A DNA stretch of 64,000 nucleotides from Epiperipatus broadwayi (GCA_028023455.1 JAQFVV010000518.1:1-64000); one strand, 5' to 3'. Positions 1 to 13,500 are shown, numbered from the stretch's first letter. The notes: generated from the letters alone by a model not told the origin. Program-made: numbers and translations.

Positions 1-859
1 CATTTATCAAACACAATTTTAAGCTTATCACATATTATGTAAATATTTTCAATTGTTAAATCATATGCACAGAGCTCACTATGTGTAAGTTTGGTGTGGT
101 TCATCTTACTTGGGCTCTCTTAAATTTCCTTAGCTTGCAGGGAGGGGGAAGGAAGTCAGAGAAAGAAACTGAATGATAGACCAAAGGTAAGTGAAACATC
201 TTTCTAAATGATGAGTGGTGAAAATATGGAAGGTTCTGCAGTTTGCAAGGAAAATTGAAATTCAGATGGCCACTAGCATTAGTAACGCTTCAGTACAGGG
301 GAGAATAAGAAATTTTTCAAATATTTTAAATGTCTCTTCCACTAGTGAAAATGTTGAAAATTCATATCATTAATGATAACATCAACATTGTAAAAACTGT
401 TGATAAAAATACGACTAAAATCAGTCAAAAATGTGGAAATTTCACAAAGTCTTCCAAATCACTAGAGGCTGACAAAATCGGTTCTAGTTACATTCCCTAG
501 AGAAGAAAGAAATGGTTAACTACTCTCAAACCAGAGATATTTCAAATATTTCACCCACAAAAAGAAGTTTAGTGATCAATCGAATATGCAGAAGAGGTCC
601 ACTGAACAGTTTCTGCTTTTTGATAATTCTCAAAGATGTTTTAAAACCGCTAGAGGCCGATAGTGTTGCCACAATGGAAAAATTTCCTAACTAAATAAAA
701 AAACATTGACATTTATTAAACAAGAGATATTATTAGCGATAATTGTAATATAAAAGATATTCTAGTGATTCTAAGGGACAATAGAAGCTTTTACTTTTTT
801 CCACCTCATCAAAACAAGACTATCATCAACTCCACTTCTTCACTTATACTAGGATTGTT

Positions 860-1045
<186 letters not shown>

Positions 1046-1309
1046 GAAATTATTAAACTCAGTTGTTTACTATACATGTATATAATTTTATTTCACAAAT
1101 ACGCACGCAAAACAACCGACCGTCATCAGGATTAAATAACAATATATTATAAACTCAAAATAATTATAATATCTAAAGAATAATGCCCGGAGCACTTACA
1201 AGAGAACTTAGCTCTCATAATCATGGGCAACAAAGAAAAAGCATAGCGTGTTGGTATATGCTAAAATATGCTGATATATGTAAATTAGTTGAAAATAAAT
1301 GCTATAAAG

Positions 1310-1371
1310 CTCTGTTTTTAACTAGAAACAGCACCACCAAAGGCTGCACAGTTAAGAGTTTACTAGAACCA
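1310..1371 (+). repeat. Copy 1 of a ~60-bp direct repeat in the LINE 5' region
   Basis: Contains AAACAGCACCACCAAAGGCT and continues through CACAGTTAAGAGTTTACTAG. The same block recurs at 3632-3697 with a few substitutions. It is either an internal 5' region duplication or monomer, as in some LINE promoters, or two copies of another repeat. Confidence 0.85.
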
Positions 1372-1574
1372 ATGATTTATGTAGTAGATCAGGTATAGAT
1401 TTATTAAAGTTACCTGTAAGTTCAAGGAATTCCATCTTCAGTGGAACTGTCAACACTCATAGATAAATTGTTATAGGCCTCATGTCCAAAATTATTCAGT
1501 TCAGACACATCACCATTCAAAAATTGATCAAGGAATCCTGGATATCTTTTGCCTGTAGATGATTTCCTTTTTTG

Positions 1575-1823
<249 letters not shown>

Positions 1824-1899
1824 AACATTACTGGGCTGCTAGATTTTTTTATCTAATAAATCCGTGATTTTGACATACGGCTGTAATTTTCTTTAATAT

Positions 1900-2600
1900 T
1901 TAATATATTGTTGTTGTTTGTTTTGGACATAATTTTTTTTTTAATATATTGTAGTTGTTTGTTTTGGACATACATAATTTTTGACATATGCCTTTATTTG
2001 GGGGGTGGTTCCATTCTAAATCTACTATTTCTTTTTTACAGACGTTTTTTTATTTTTTTTTTGTTTTCGATTCGATACATTTCAAAGTAATAAGGGACAG
2101 TTTTAACTTTTTTTTTGGAATATCTCAAATATAAACAATTTGCTTTACATATGACTTTCTTTTTTTGTTGTTGTTGGTATTTAAAATTAGAATTGACACT
2201 TTCTTTTTGAATTATGTTAAAAATGAGGGGGTTTGCTGTTGATTGATTTAGCAACAAAAAATTCAAACCTGTTTGACAAACTCCGCTTCAGATGTCATAT
2301 TTGCTTATAAACGAAAAGAATTGTTTGGTATTTTATCTTACATTTATAAATACAGGGTTTTTTTTTTGGTCAGCATGTTTTGATTTTTTTGTTTTTTTTA
2401 ATAATAACAAATAAAACGGGGTTTTGATTTTTTTGTTTTTTTTAATAATAATAAATAAAACGGGACTTCTTTTTTCTCTTAGATTTATAAATATGGTTTT
2501 TTTTTTGTGTCGGTGGGTTTTGCCTTTTTTTGCTTTTTTTAATAATAACAAATAAAACATCCAATACAAAAAACAAAAAGTCAATCGCGGTATTGTTTTT
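1900..2600. repeat. T-rich degenerate tandem repeats in the LINE 5' region
   Basis: Two kinds of short duplication are visible. An AATATATTGTTGTTGTTTG-like unit of about 45 bp occurs twice at 1899-1975. A unit with a GATTTTTTTG core, T runs and AATAATAACAAATAAAAC recurs at about 2380, 2425 and 2520. Read on the minus strand the latter gives a repeating Lys/Leu-rich peptide, which is repeat translation and not evidence of a gene. Confidence 0.7.
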
Positions 2601-2891
2601 TTAACACAAAAAATATGTATGTTAACCGGTTTTGTTACATTCTGTAGGATTTATTTATTTATCTTTTTTAAGAGTCGTACAAGTTTCTTAAAGATTTTTT
2701 GTTTTCATAACAAATAAAATGTCCGGTATTTTTATTCTTTTTTAACAACAAAAATTAAGCTCGGGTTCATTTTTAAAATCTATTTAAAGTGCTGTTTATT
2801 GATTTAAAACAACAACAAAAACCTCTTTTTGCTTCTAAATGGAACGAATAGGTATGTCAAAAGAAGAAGTATTTTTTTTAAAATCAATCAA

Positions 2892-3140
2892 TCAAGAGAT
2901 GTCCAACAAATTATGCCACCCCTTTTTAACACTGTCATTCTGGGTATTAATTACATGATTTACAGATAAAAATAATCGCAAAAAAAACACAAATTCTTTC
3001 CAGAAAATAAATTTGTTAACCACATATGACTGAACTAAATCAACTGTAATGAATGGCAGGATGTTTTGGGCTTGCAAAAATGCAACTGCCTCATTTTCTC
3101 TGTTTGGGATGTTCCACAAATATAATAACGTGGTAGACAT
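2892..3140 (-). pseudogene. Fragment resembling the N-terminus of a Merlin/ISXO2-like transposase (tentative)
   Basis: The minus-strand frame opens with an ATG at 3140 and reads MSTTLLYLWNIPNRENEAVA followed by FLQAQNILP. This resembles, from memory of the family, the start of many invertebrate ISXO2/Merlin-like proteins (a short hydrophobic start, then I-P-x-x-E-x-E-A-x-x-F-L-Q and I-L). The zinc-binding CxxC and DDE catalytic parts are not seen downstream, so at most the first exon or a truncated end survives. The upstream minus-strand sequence is pyrimidine/purine-skewed and holds a strong hairpin at 3241-3275. It could equally be a chance open frame of 82 codons. Confidence 0.3.
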
Positions 3141-3240
3141 TTTGTTCTTTCTTTTTTCAACTCTCGTCCGAGTCACGACAGAAATGGTATTTTTTCCCGC
3201 AAACAACTCCAGTCATCTGCCAGAGAGCTTGAGAAATTTT

Positions 3241-3275
3241 ATTTTGTCTTTTTTGACCCCCAAAAAAGACAAAAT
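3241..3275. repeat. Perfect 14-bp inverted repeat (hairpin)
   Basis: ATTTTGTCTTTTTT at 3241-3254 and AAAAAAGACAAAAT at 3262-3275 are exact complements around a 7-base loop (GACCCCC). It sits just upstream of the tentative transposase fragment and may be part of a transposon end. Confidence 0.85.
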
Positions 3276-3631
3276 TAGCCAAAAAAATTTTTTTTGACAA
3301 ATATCAATAATACACTGAAAATTACTAGTACGCAAACATCTCTCAGGAAATACAGAAAATCATAAACATCATTAAATAAACACTTGTAAAAGATGACAAT
3401 GCTCACACTCTCATCTTAAATTCTAGTGACAATACAAATTCTGTCAATATGCATAGGAATTCAACCCGCAATGAAATCAACAGCAAACTATATGATCATA
3501 GTATTGTTAGTAGATGTAGTGTTATTGAATGCGGAAGAATTGGCCACATATTATAACCACTACATACGATCTACTCATATATTAATGATCACTCGTATAT
3601 TAGCGGTAGGTTCGACCATGAAAGCGGTATA

Positions 3632-3697
3632 ATTCTGTGTTTTTACACAGAAACAGCGCCACCAAAGGCTGCACAGTTAATAGTTTACTAGAACCAA
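3632..3697 (+). repeat. Copy 2 of the ~60-bp direct repeat
   Basis: Matches 1310-1371 with a few substitutions (CAGCGCCACCAAAGGCTGCA here), 2.32 kb downstream of it and in the same orientation. Confidence 0.85.
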
Positions 3698-3799
3698 ATC
3701 ATTTTTACACTATTGAAATGAGAGAACACTCATCTTTGCCATCACTAACAATAGATGTTTCCTATTCACATTTCCAGCAGACCAGTTTACAGCTTGATT

Positions 3800-5310
3800 A
3801 AGTAAAATACATTACAGGGGCACACAAGATTTTGGTGCTTACAAATGACTGTTACTTAACTGTTGAATTCATGTTGTGGGGTAACAAGAATAATTTCAAA
3901 AACAATATCAAGATTATTGGAGATAAATTCCTCTATTACATTAATACCAATCAACCAGTTGTCTTGGTGGAAAGAATTAAAAACTCTATAATTGACATTA
4001 ACAAGAAAAATCTGCAAGAAATGGAATACAGAACAGTCTCAACCTTTTGTTACTTAGTAGAGAGAAAGGTGGGGAGTCAGTTTGCTCAAATACTGCTGTA
4101 TTTACTATAACCATAAAAGGCAGTATCAGTCTGCTTCTGACCATCATTTCACTACATGGCACACCAATGATTTTGTCCTTTGCTGGTGTTCCCCCAAATG
4201 CTTTTATTGTCTAGAAAGAATTAATTGATCAAGGATTGTATATCTAGAATTTGTGGTTTATGTGGCATTAAGAGAAACAGGATTCATAAATGTGGCAGGA
4301 CATCTGGGGGTGCAAACATACTGAGTTGAAGGGGGGCTAATCCCAATGATGCATCTAGGGAGCACCCTTATACTGGAAGCACTGGGATTGTGGAGACTGA
4401 AACATGTACAGAAGGCATTAACTGGGTTGAAAATAAAAGTTCAAAGTATGCCTGCCACAAAGCTAAAAATCCACAAATCAATTCCTGGTGTAATGAAACA
4501 GCTGATACCAGACATACAACCAGTTGGTATGAAGTGGTCAGTCATGAGACAGACCACATTTCTGATTAAGAAAATCCAAGACTTGGATGGGACTATAATG
4601 CAGTAAATTTATTAACAAGGGTTTCAGGTCAAGTTTCTGTAATTGTCTTCTGGGTCAGGTGGTTATACTTTAAAATGAGGGACTGAGTGCAATGAGTTGC
4701 TGGTCTTCAACTCAAGAAGAAAAAGCAGAAAAAGTAGAAGAATTGGAAAATTTTTAAATATAGCAATATGGAAATGGATTTTTAAGACGAGATGCCAACT
4801 GAATCCCACAATAACTCAAGTTTTCAGACTCAGAAGAAAATGAAAAAAATGTAGATGCTACACTGAATGGCAGATCTAGTTCTGGAGATGATGAGTTGCC
4901 AGAGTGCAGTAACAATCACAATAATGAATTAACTCTGAGGGTGTAACCAGATAAGAATAAACGTCAGATGTTAAAAAGAGTCAGAGAACTATTGCTGATT
5001 CTTCCACTGACAGCGTGTGGGAAGAGGGAACAAATGACACAATAGATAATAAAATAGCTCATATGATCACATTTTGTTTGGAGCTGTGTTGGGATTCATC
5101 GATTGAGACTGCTCTCATTGTTGATATTTTTCCTAATAATTCAGTTGACCTGATGACTATACCTTCTGTCATGCCTAGACCTGGTATTTTGGGGATCTTC
5201 CTTAAAGACACGAACTTGTGGCTCTGTAATTTGACAACAGATTCAATGTTAGACCATGAGTCCTTGATTAATGCTTCTGGCCCTCCTAGAAGCAATGGCC
5301 ACAATAATCA
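3800..5310 (+). pseudogene. ORF1 remnant of the L1/Tx1-like LINE
   Basis: The frame at 3832-4110 has a basic, RRM-like stretch (FKNNIKIIGDKFLYYIN) that aligns with the related fragment at 9294-9533 (FQKNIHFLNNTFICYIN). Further on, in shifted frames near 4195-4310, lie two zinc-knuckle-like motifs: CFYCLERIN and CGLCGIKRNRIHKC. The second matches CLECGFKNTKIHQC in the 9.7-kb fragment. This is the layout of ORF1 proteins of L1/Tx1-type elements, an RNA-binding domain followed by Cys/His knuckles. Stops and shifts run through to 5300, where a 99-codon open stretch (5015-5314) has no recognisable domain. Confidence 0.55.
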
Positions 5311-5399
5311 GTAAGTTTTGACAGTCAGAATTGTTTTCTTGAGATTTCTGAATTCACTCTTCCATTTGTCAATCTTCTTCTAAAATGTTAATTTAAATC

Positions 5400-6110
5400 A
5401 TTGGGATTAATGTCAGGAGCCTAAATTCCCTGGCAAGACTACATGCCATTAAAAATTGGTTTAATCTTAATCTGCCACAGGTCTTAGTCAAAAATCAATT
5501 TACAGAATTGAGTCATTTTTTCCTCCTTTGGTTACTTTAAGTATTCAAACTCTCTCACTGTGGCTGGATGTGTTGCAATATTAATCAATAAATGCAGAGC
5601 CCCTTTGGAGTTCAAAGTCATTTTTATGATTATAACTGTATTATCATTGATATGCACTATGGCAAACTTCATTTTAGTCTGGTTCATCTATACTTACAAA
5701 TGAATGAGCCATCAATCAGGAAAATTAGACACTATTAACATATTTATGGCTTCAAACTCTTTTCCCATATTGATTTTAGGGGATTTTAACATGAGGTATG
5801 ATCGATTCAACATGCATTTGCTAAATAAGGGAGTCATGTGTGATAGGATGTCTTTCCTCCATAGGCATTTTCCTTTTATACCCATAGATGGAGGACCCTT
5901 ATATTCTTCCTTTACTACATGTCAGACTTACACTTTCAGCTAAATGTGGCACTAAGATTAGTCAGATTCTCTATTCACTTGGCACTGCATGTTGACATTG
6001 AAGTGGATCATGGGCCTCTCACTGTGTATGGTTTGAGGAATACTATGAGGGTGATGAGTAAACATACAATTCCTGCAGGTCTCATTTCTAAAATTTATAT
6101 ATATATTTGT
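5400..6110 (+). pseudogene. LINE endonuclease (exonuclease-endonuclease-phosphatase fold) remnant
   Basis: Begins near 5404 with GINVRSLNSLARLHAIKNW, the typical first strand of LINE endonucleases (N-V-R-x-L). A catalytic-type ILGDFN motif follows at about 5774-5791, and VDHGPLTVYG, the place of the conserved S-D-H motif, at about 6005-6034. The order and spacing (about 120 and 200 codons from the start) suit an intact domain of about 220 residues, but stops and frameshifts break it. In life this domain nicks target DNA for target-primed reverse transcription. Confidence 0.75.
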
Positions 6111-6639
6111 TTAAAATCAATATTTTAAATTTAGGCCCTTTCAGGTCTGGACTTCCTTCCTAAAAGTGGTGCAGATTACTATAAAAAATTCACTTAAAAT
6201 TCTCCTGGCGCAGTAAAATTATTATTTGAGCTAAATGACATTGCAAATAAATTGGACTTACTCACTGGATGTAGTCACAATATTGACAAAATTCTATAAT
6301 TGAAGGAACATTACCAGAACAGTGAAAGGCCTTGGCAGAACACAACACCATCAAGCATGCCCATAGGTTTCTTGGGAACTGGCACTGTTGTACCAGAAGT
6401 TATTTAAGATGGGCATTTGGAGGAAGGAGAAAAACAAATTCCCCCCTCATTAATTGCCCTTGGTGGGCAGCCATACATTGGTGATTCAATGATCCTGGTA
6501 ATCCACAATTCCTTCATCTCCAAGTTGCAGAGTCAAAGGTCACCTAATAGTAAAGCTGAGTGCTGGGTGGATGACTCATCAGATCATGCAATTACTAATC
6601 AAGCTATCCTTGAAAAGCTAAAATCATTCCCAGAGGGAG

Positions 6640-8560
6640 GGCACCCTGGTCCACATGCCATTCCTAAGTTCCTCCTACTACACCTGAGTTATTTCATTAT
6701 GCCAATCATCTTGTGAGTTATCAATGAGTTGAACACAAGGTATAGGTCAGTTGAGGGGCTATACCCAGTCTCACTAGTACCCTTTATAAAAATCATGGTT
6801 GGCCCTCTGAGCTCTCTAATCCTCAGCTGATTTTAATGATGCCTCTGATCATCAAAATTGTCAAATCACTTATTAAGAACCAAATTCAAATACAATTTAT
6901 CAAAATTTGTCTGTTGCAGTTTGCAAGAACAGGGCTGTCTACAACCAATGTTGTTCATTTATTCAAGATTGTGCTCAAGTATGTGAGGTGTTGAAGAGGT
7001 GTCAGACAAATCATTGTCCAACTAGACATCAGGGCAGCATTTGCTCATAATGAGAATTGATCTGCTCATTGGGGTAGGCCCATCTTTCCATAATTGAAAA
7101 TCTTGCTAGTAACAGATTCTGGTCACCTTGGATAGAAAGGTGGCACCTGGCTTTTGTCCAGATCTTTTATCCCACAGGGATCCTCACTCAATACTCTTTT
7201 GTCCACTGTATTCATCAAGCCCTACTTGTCAGACTTGAGAGGAACTTTCTGGGCATTCATTTTCCAAACCTGGGAAGATGACTCAAATGTCTGATCTATG
7301 TTGTTGACATTGTGATGTTTCTTCCATCAGAGAAATATATTCCTGGTCTCAAAAAAATTATGGACTGGTATTCTGAGAACTATGGTCTCAGCTTCAATTG
7401 GGATAAGTCTGTAGCATGGCAGTTATTGGCTAGGAAGAAGATTTCATCTAGTTTTTTGGCCATGCCACAGAATTTTCTAGGTTTTTCCTTTATGCTTTCT
7501 GCAAGAGATATGAAAATTTATATTCAAAGAAAATTACTTGAGGCAATCAAGAACACAGTCAATTCAATTTCAGATATTTATCTGTCATTAATGGAAAAGG
7601 TGGTACTACTTAATATGCTAGCCTTCCCAAAGATAAATTATTTTTGTTGGTAATAATGCCAACTAAAGATTTCCAGGCAAAAATTAACTCTCTTTGCTCT
7701 TGACTGCTCTGGAAGAAAAAAGTTGTCACTATAAGCGACAAAAGGGTGTGCCAACCCAGAAGTGTTGATGGGTTTGCCATTACTCTACTCAAACCTGTCT
7801 GTACCAGAGGGCCCATAATCTTTTGGTTGGGCTAAATGAGTGGTTTACATCAGCTATTTTTCACTCTTTACTTCCCCCACTGACTCACCACTGCTTACGA
7901 ATAGACCTCCACCTGTAAAACTGCTGGCTTGGTTGGAGAGACTTGCTGCATTGGTCAAGGGGGTGAAATTGGAGGTAAATTGTTGTCTTCTAAATTGAAA
8001 TATTGGGATGGACACCAATTGCTTAACCCTATCACAGCTGCTCCTCAGGACTTCTTGGGACTTTTCAATGATCTGTTGATTAAGAAATTGAAATTCTGGA
8101 TGTTGAAGGGAAGATTTCTGGATTTCATCATAAAAGTAAATTTGATTACACTTTCTACCATTGAATTTTTAGTCATGAGGAGAGGCTTTGTCAAACTAAA
8201 TTTGGTTTGCCAGATGTGCAATTGAGAGATTGAATTAATGCAACATTTGTGGTTTTAAATCAATGCAGAGCAGTACTCAATGGTTGAATGACATCCTATA
8301 AACAGGATTTTAAACCTGAATGAATGCCTAAGAAACAGAATCTTTGGAATAATTAGATGGTCAATCATGATGAACTATATAGTCTGGACAATGAGATGAC
8401 ATCTGATATTTGTGAAGAGTAGCAGTAACTTACATAACAAACTTTTGTGCAATATCAGGCTGTAAGGAAGAGGGGTCCTATGATCTCACCCAAAACAATA
8501 TATAATAATACCTGGAAGCTTGTGTTGTTACCAGAATCATTTTTGCTTCAGCACTGGGGG
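6640..8560 (+). pseudogene. LINE reverse transcriptase and C-terminal region, remnant
   Basis: RT blocks appear in order in shifting frames: PGPHAIPKFLLLHLSYFI (about 6640, the P-G-x-D-G-I-P block), an R-x-G-x-S-T-T-N-V-V-H block (about 6925), VQLDIRAAFAH (about 7018, block A with catalytic Asp), then a stretch at 7312-7653 with IVMFLPSEKYIPG and GLSFNWDKS (blocks C to D). The Y-A-D-D box before it is damaged (reads V-V-D). Near 8205 LVCQMCN, then QHLWF, is the usual C-terminal Cys/His motif. These signatures fit the L1/Tx1 group. The reading frame is destroyed by stops and indels. Confidence 0.8.
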
Positions 8561-8906
8561 CTTCCTTCATGGTCTGTCTGAACTCTTCTTAAGCCAGCAA
8601 GACAGGTCTGGCCATGGTTAGGTGTGCCCATGTCAGGTGATTGAAAACCAAAATATTATTCTTTCTATCTGATTGGGAGGCTGGAGAATATGTATTGTTT
8701 TTCTGCTCATGTTTTGTCAAGTAAAGATGCCAAACTCTCAATTTTATAAAAAGGACAAGACTGTTAAAAAGAGTGCATGGTGCTCAAACTGTCCAAATAC
8801 TCATCATGACTCATAACAATTTATTTGTTTTTTCACTTTATATTTGCTCATCTATGTGTTCCTTGTATTCATAACAATAAACTTACTTTTGTAAATAAAT
8901 AAATAT

Positions 8907-9800
8907 TATGCAAACTTAATCATTAACTAAATCTCTTTACTTTCTATCTGATTTAATTATACCATCTTCACTTTTTTAAATTATGTTATCCAAATATTCA
9001 TTAATTTCATTATTATCAGTTAGTGATCTAAAACCCAACATTTCTCTAATATATTTTTCTTACTTCTTCTGGAATATAAAGGACTTACATATTTTTACAA
9101 AAACAACACTTAATAATGACAATTTTGTATTAAGCAATGAGAAACTCAATGCATTATTACCAAATACTTTGTTAAAATCATTTCAAAAATGGTAAAATGT
9201 TACTATTAGTGGTGATGGACATTAATATTACATTAATGAAATTCTCATCAGAGGAATTTTAGGAATATATAACAGAAAAATCATTTTTCATGATTGTTTT
9301 ATAAAATTTTGGCACATCCTAATAACCAGTATTTAGTTTTAAAATTTAATAATATCACACATAAACATAATTTCCAAAAAAATATCCATTTCCTAAATAA
9401 CACATTTATTTGTTATATAAACATAAACAAACAAAACTGGGAAGGCAAATTAAAAATTAATGTATACATTAATTTCCCTAGTCACAATTTACAAACATTA
9501 CTAAACAATTATGGAAAAATGAAGAAATTTTAAATATCTACTTGAAAATAGCCACAGTTCCAATCCTAACCAATATCTGCTATATTTGACATCATTGTAA
9601 ATAAAAATATTCATTCTTATGACATTCACATACTAGAAACTATGGATACTTCTCTTATCATAACATTATAGGCATTTTCTACAATGTATCTTTTGCAAAT
9701 CCATGGAACATCTCAACAAAACATGCCCAAATTGTATTTGTCTGGAGTGTGGTTTCAAAAACACAAAGATCCATCAGTGCTAAAAGAATATAACACCAGA
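8907..9800 (+). pseudogene. ORF1 fragment of an older related LINE (insertion target)
   Basis: This is the right half of the repeat split by the 8.8 kb insertion; bases 1-69 are the left half. An open stretch at 9294-9533 aligns with ORF1 of the inserted element. Near 9680-9775, in another frame, CIFCKSMEHLNKTC is a classical CCHC knuckle (C-x2-C-x4-H-x4-C), followed by CLECGFKNTKIHQC. Homology to 48775-49010 extends to about 9110. Confidence 0.6.
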
Positions 9801-12016
9801 CAATAAGGAAGAGTTACAAATAATTTGAGAATCAATTTTACACTTGTTATATTGATATAGATGTTGTAATAAAGTGTTGACACACTAACTTTTGTCTCTC
9901 CGTAATAAATGGCACTACAAGCAGGGTTTTTACAAATAACTGAATATATAGTTTCATACTTATCCTATTCATTCCCTTTTTATGCATTGCTGATCAGTCT
10001 GTTTAGACATAAGGAAGTTATCTGAAGCCAATGTTAGAATCTTTACAAATTAGTTCTTTTAATTTTGTGTCAAAATTTGGATCATAAGCCAATAAAGTCC
10101 TTTCTTTATGACTTTATTTTTATTATGCATAAACTTAGCTTTGTCATAAAATAACTTTATCTATAAAATTTCTTCTTCTTCCTATCAGCCTCAAATCTAC
10201 ACAAATATAAATTAGAGTGCAGAAAGCATTTAAATCCTGACAATTTATAGTTGTATATCCATTTTGTATGTCTTTTGAATTATGTAGACTTTATCTTTTC
10301 AGTTTATTTTACAATGAGTTTAAAATAGCTTTTTTGATCAGAAAATAATTTATTTTAAATTATAAGTTATATTAAACTATAAAAGATAAAAGTCTAGATA
10401 TCATAGTATATATATTTTTATAAAAATTTGACCATAGATTAACACATAGTTGGAGATAACACATAGAATTAAAGATAAAAGAAATTTAGAATAATTATAA
10501 TGTTCAATGAAAAATAGTCCTATTATTCAATTAAAAGAAATATAAAATTTTGATATTAAACTAAATATAAAAAAAGTCAAACAGCTACTGTAGTGATGAG
10601 AAAGACCAAGCTCTCAGTATTCCTTATTGTTAAAAGGAAGTTGCCTTGACAACAGTTTGAAGTTGTTGATTGTTATTAAAATTGGGATTGTCTAAGTGTT
10701 GATTGGTTTTTAATAATATCTGTATATGTATGAGTGTGGACTTCATTTTTATTTTACTCTAGTTTATTGAAGAACATACATTTATATTTCTTGCATATTG
10801 GATTAAAGACAAAGTGGCATTATAAAAATAAAAAAATACAGATTAGAAAGATGGTGATTCTAAAAGAAGGATAAAAACCTCTGTGATTACAGTTTGCTAG
10901 CTATGTTAATAAGATATTGAAGATTTAATTAGTGAACAGATTATTTATGTGATAACTTTGGAAGAAAAGACAATCAAGATGTTGCATTGTCATTCATTCC
11001 ATGTCTACAAAATAGGGGAAAATATCTAAACATGCCTTGGGTTATCTCTTGGAGAGGAAATATCTAATAGTAAAACCTGGCTGCATGGAAAAGAGATCAT
11101 TTTTGGCCCACCATCGTTATTCATATAAGAATCTCAATGATTGAATTTTGGTCACAAAAAAAATTAGTGTGATTGGATAAAACTGATCTAATATACTTTT
11201 AATAAATTTATTCTTAATGGGTGTAGTCTATTAGTGAGAGAAAATAGGTTTGTAAACTAGTAAATGAAATCACTAATCTGTACATGCAAACGAGAAATCA
11301 TGCGAAGAGATAATTCATTAAATTTATAATTTTTTGAGTAATTCTGATTCTGGTGAAAACTGTTTTTGTTCCATATCATTCTTGTATAGAGTGAGTTGTT
11401 TATAATTTGTAAAAGAAATAGTAATTTGATTATAGGAAACTAAAAGGCTATTTTCGGAAAGGTAATTATGCTATTAAGGGAAAACTTGTTTGGAGTCAAA
11501 AGTAAGTTGCGCAGATTTTTTTTTTTATTACATCAAGAACAATGAAGAAACACACTTAAAAATGTTTTGTGTTTAAAAATTGAAATAAATATAAGCAGTA
11601 GTTATCGTGTTGTGTAACAGAATAAAACTTTTTTATAGTTATATTTATTTTACACTTCGATTTATTAATACCTTTCTACATTCACAAGTTTAGCAGAATC
11701 CACTCTATATAGATATTTTAATGATTCTTATTAACCATTTAGTAGGTTAGAAACAGCCCAACTCATTTCTAGTCCAGATATAAATTCTAAACTTCAGTTA
11801 AATATATGTGTATTTAATTAAACATAAACGAAAGAAACAAATCAACTTAATCTCTTTGTCTGGAGTAATATCTTAACTTTTATTTCACTATTTATTCTCG
11901 AAGCATAAAGATTTGAAAAGATAAACCACCCCTAAGATACATTTTATTCCGAATAAAAAATATCCAATTTATAATTATTGTAAATATTTTTATTTTTCTA
12001 CTATTTTTAAATTATT
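9801..12016. other. AT-rich stretch without recognisable gene
   Basis: Many stops in all frames. About 10430-10960 looks like a diverged relative of about 25340-25800 (shared GTAGTGATGAGAAAG / CAGTAGTGATAAGAAAAG and TCTAGTTTATTGA / CCTAGTTTATTGA blocks in the same order), suggesting an old repeat family. Nothing else is supportable. Confidence 0.5.
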
Positions 12017-12114
12017 CTTTTTTTTTTCATATGTCAGAGCATTGACCGGGAGGCGAATTCGGGCCAGCTGCTTGTAAGGCAGCTATGCTAACCGCAAGGC
12101 CACCAACGCTCTTT
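12017..12114 (-). mobile_element. tRNA-derived minimal SINE, copy 1 (short head)
   Basis: On the minus strand a 73-nt tRNA-like head (12110 to 12038) is followed by a short tag (CTGACATATG) and an A tail (T run at 12017-12027). The 7-bp acceptor arms pair (AGCGTTG with CAATGCT). The D region TGGCCTTGCGGTTAGCAT carries box A, and the anticodon loop CTTACAA would read TAC (Val). Box B (GAATTCGCCTCC) is mutated. The flanking duplication is not clear here. It is not a working tRNA gene. Confidence 0.75.
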
Positions 12115-12199
12115 TCACTAAAGAATTGTTATTTAGAAAGCTTACATTGAATTAAAAATGTTAAAGAATAGAAAGACAGTCTCAAAGTTTAAAAAAATT

Positions 12200-13500
12200 G
12201 GTAAAACATAATAACACCAACACTGATAATTGCAATAACTATTGTATACTCATTCTACTCCCAGAAGAAAAAGGAAGAGAGATAAAATAATAATACGGAA
12301 ATAAAGATAAATAAAAAGTGAAAATTAGAAGTTAAAAGTTTTGCGAATACTATAAAAAGATGGCGTGGTTGTACAAATATATAATCTATTGAAAAGACAA
12401 ACACAATAAATAAATAAATAAACTAAAAAAAACAAATAAACAAAGAAAAGAAACAGAAAAGTTTGTCTTAAAAATTTGGAAAATGTAATGTATATAGACA
12501 AATTTGCCCAGAAGTGGTAATATTTGCTTAAACATTTACAAATGTGACAGTTTGTGTTGTCACGGGATTATAAAATTTTTTTATATAATTTAAATATAAT
12601 TAGATAGATAAGCTTTGAATAGTTACTTGTGGATAGCAAACGAACTAGATGAAATGATATAGACTTTATTTTTATTTAAAACAACAACAAAAGCAAATTC
12701 GAAAAGATTTGGGAATATATAATATAGGTATAAAAGTAGTGTTTAATTGGATTATGGAAAACTGGAATGACTTTAAAATATACAATGTTAATAAAGATAA
12801 TTTATTTCTATTTATTCAACTGTGAAATAGGATAAAGATACATATAATGGCTAACAAGTATATAATTAGAATGGGGAATGATAAAAATCAATAAATTAGT
12901 CATGGAAAAATAATTATGGAAAATAAATATAAATAATAAATAGCTTAGAGGTATATAGAAAACCATAAGCTATATTGGGAAGAGTAATAAAACTAAAGAG
13001 AGTTTATTGTTATTGAAAGCAAACACAGAGGCTTGGGATAACAAGAAAAAGAGGCAAAAATTAGATAAGAATCTGGAATGTAGAAGAACTGTAGTGATCA
13101 TTTATTTTAGGAATGTGAAAGACTGATAGAAAATAAGAATAAATTATAACCATAGTGGGAAAAGCATAAATGTAAAAAAAATAGTGCTTTTTAATTTTTA
13201 GTCTTTATAATACTATATAACAAGAACAGAAACTAATAGAATAGTGTAATAGCATGAATAAATTTCATTTATAAAATGGAATAAGAGAGAGAATGGGTGT
13301 GTGGGTATGTAGGAGAGAGAAATGTATCAATGCTGATGAATTATTTGGTTATTGTAAATTAGACAAAAAAAAAAACAAACAATCAAATGATTTGTTTTTG
13401 AGAGTCTATAAAAAATTCATAAAAGTTTGATTACTGGAAATGATAGAGGGAGAGTCACAAAAGTATTTTAAAAAAATAAGTTGGCTAAACTATGTAATTA
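12200..13500. other. A-rich stretch, possibly 5' part of the following LINE
   Basis: The base skew (A-rich on +) is the same as in the LINE at 13.5-15.6 kb, but no endonuclease motif could be recognised. A continuous T-poor pattern suggests it may be the decayed 5' part of that element. Confidence 0.3.

Noticed and set aside
12038-12110. Functional tRNA-Val gene
   Set aside because: Box B is damaged, an A tail and tag follow, and sister copies have target duplications, so it is a retroposed SINE head. The same holds for the heads at 21.7, 29.7 and 56.3 kb.
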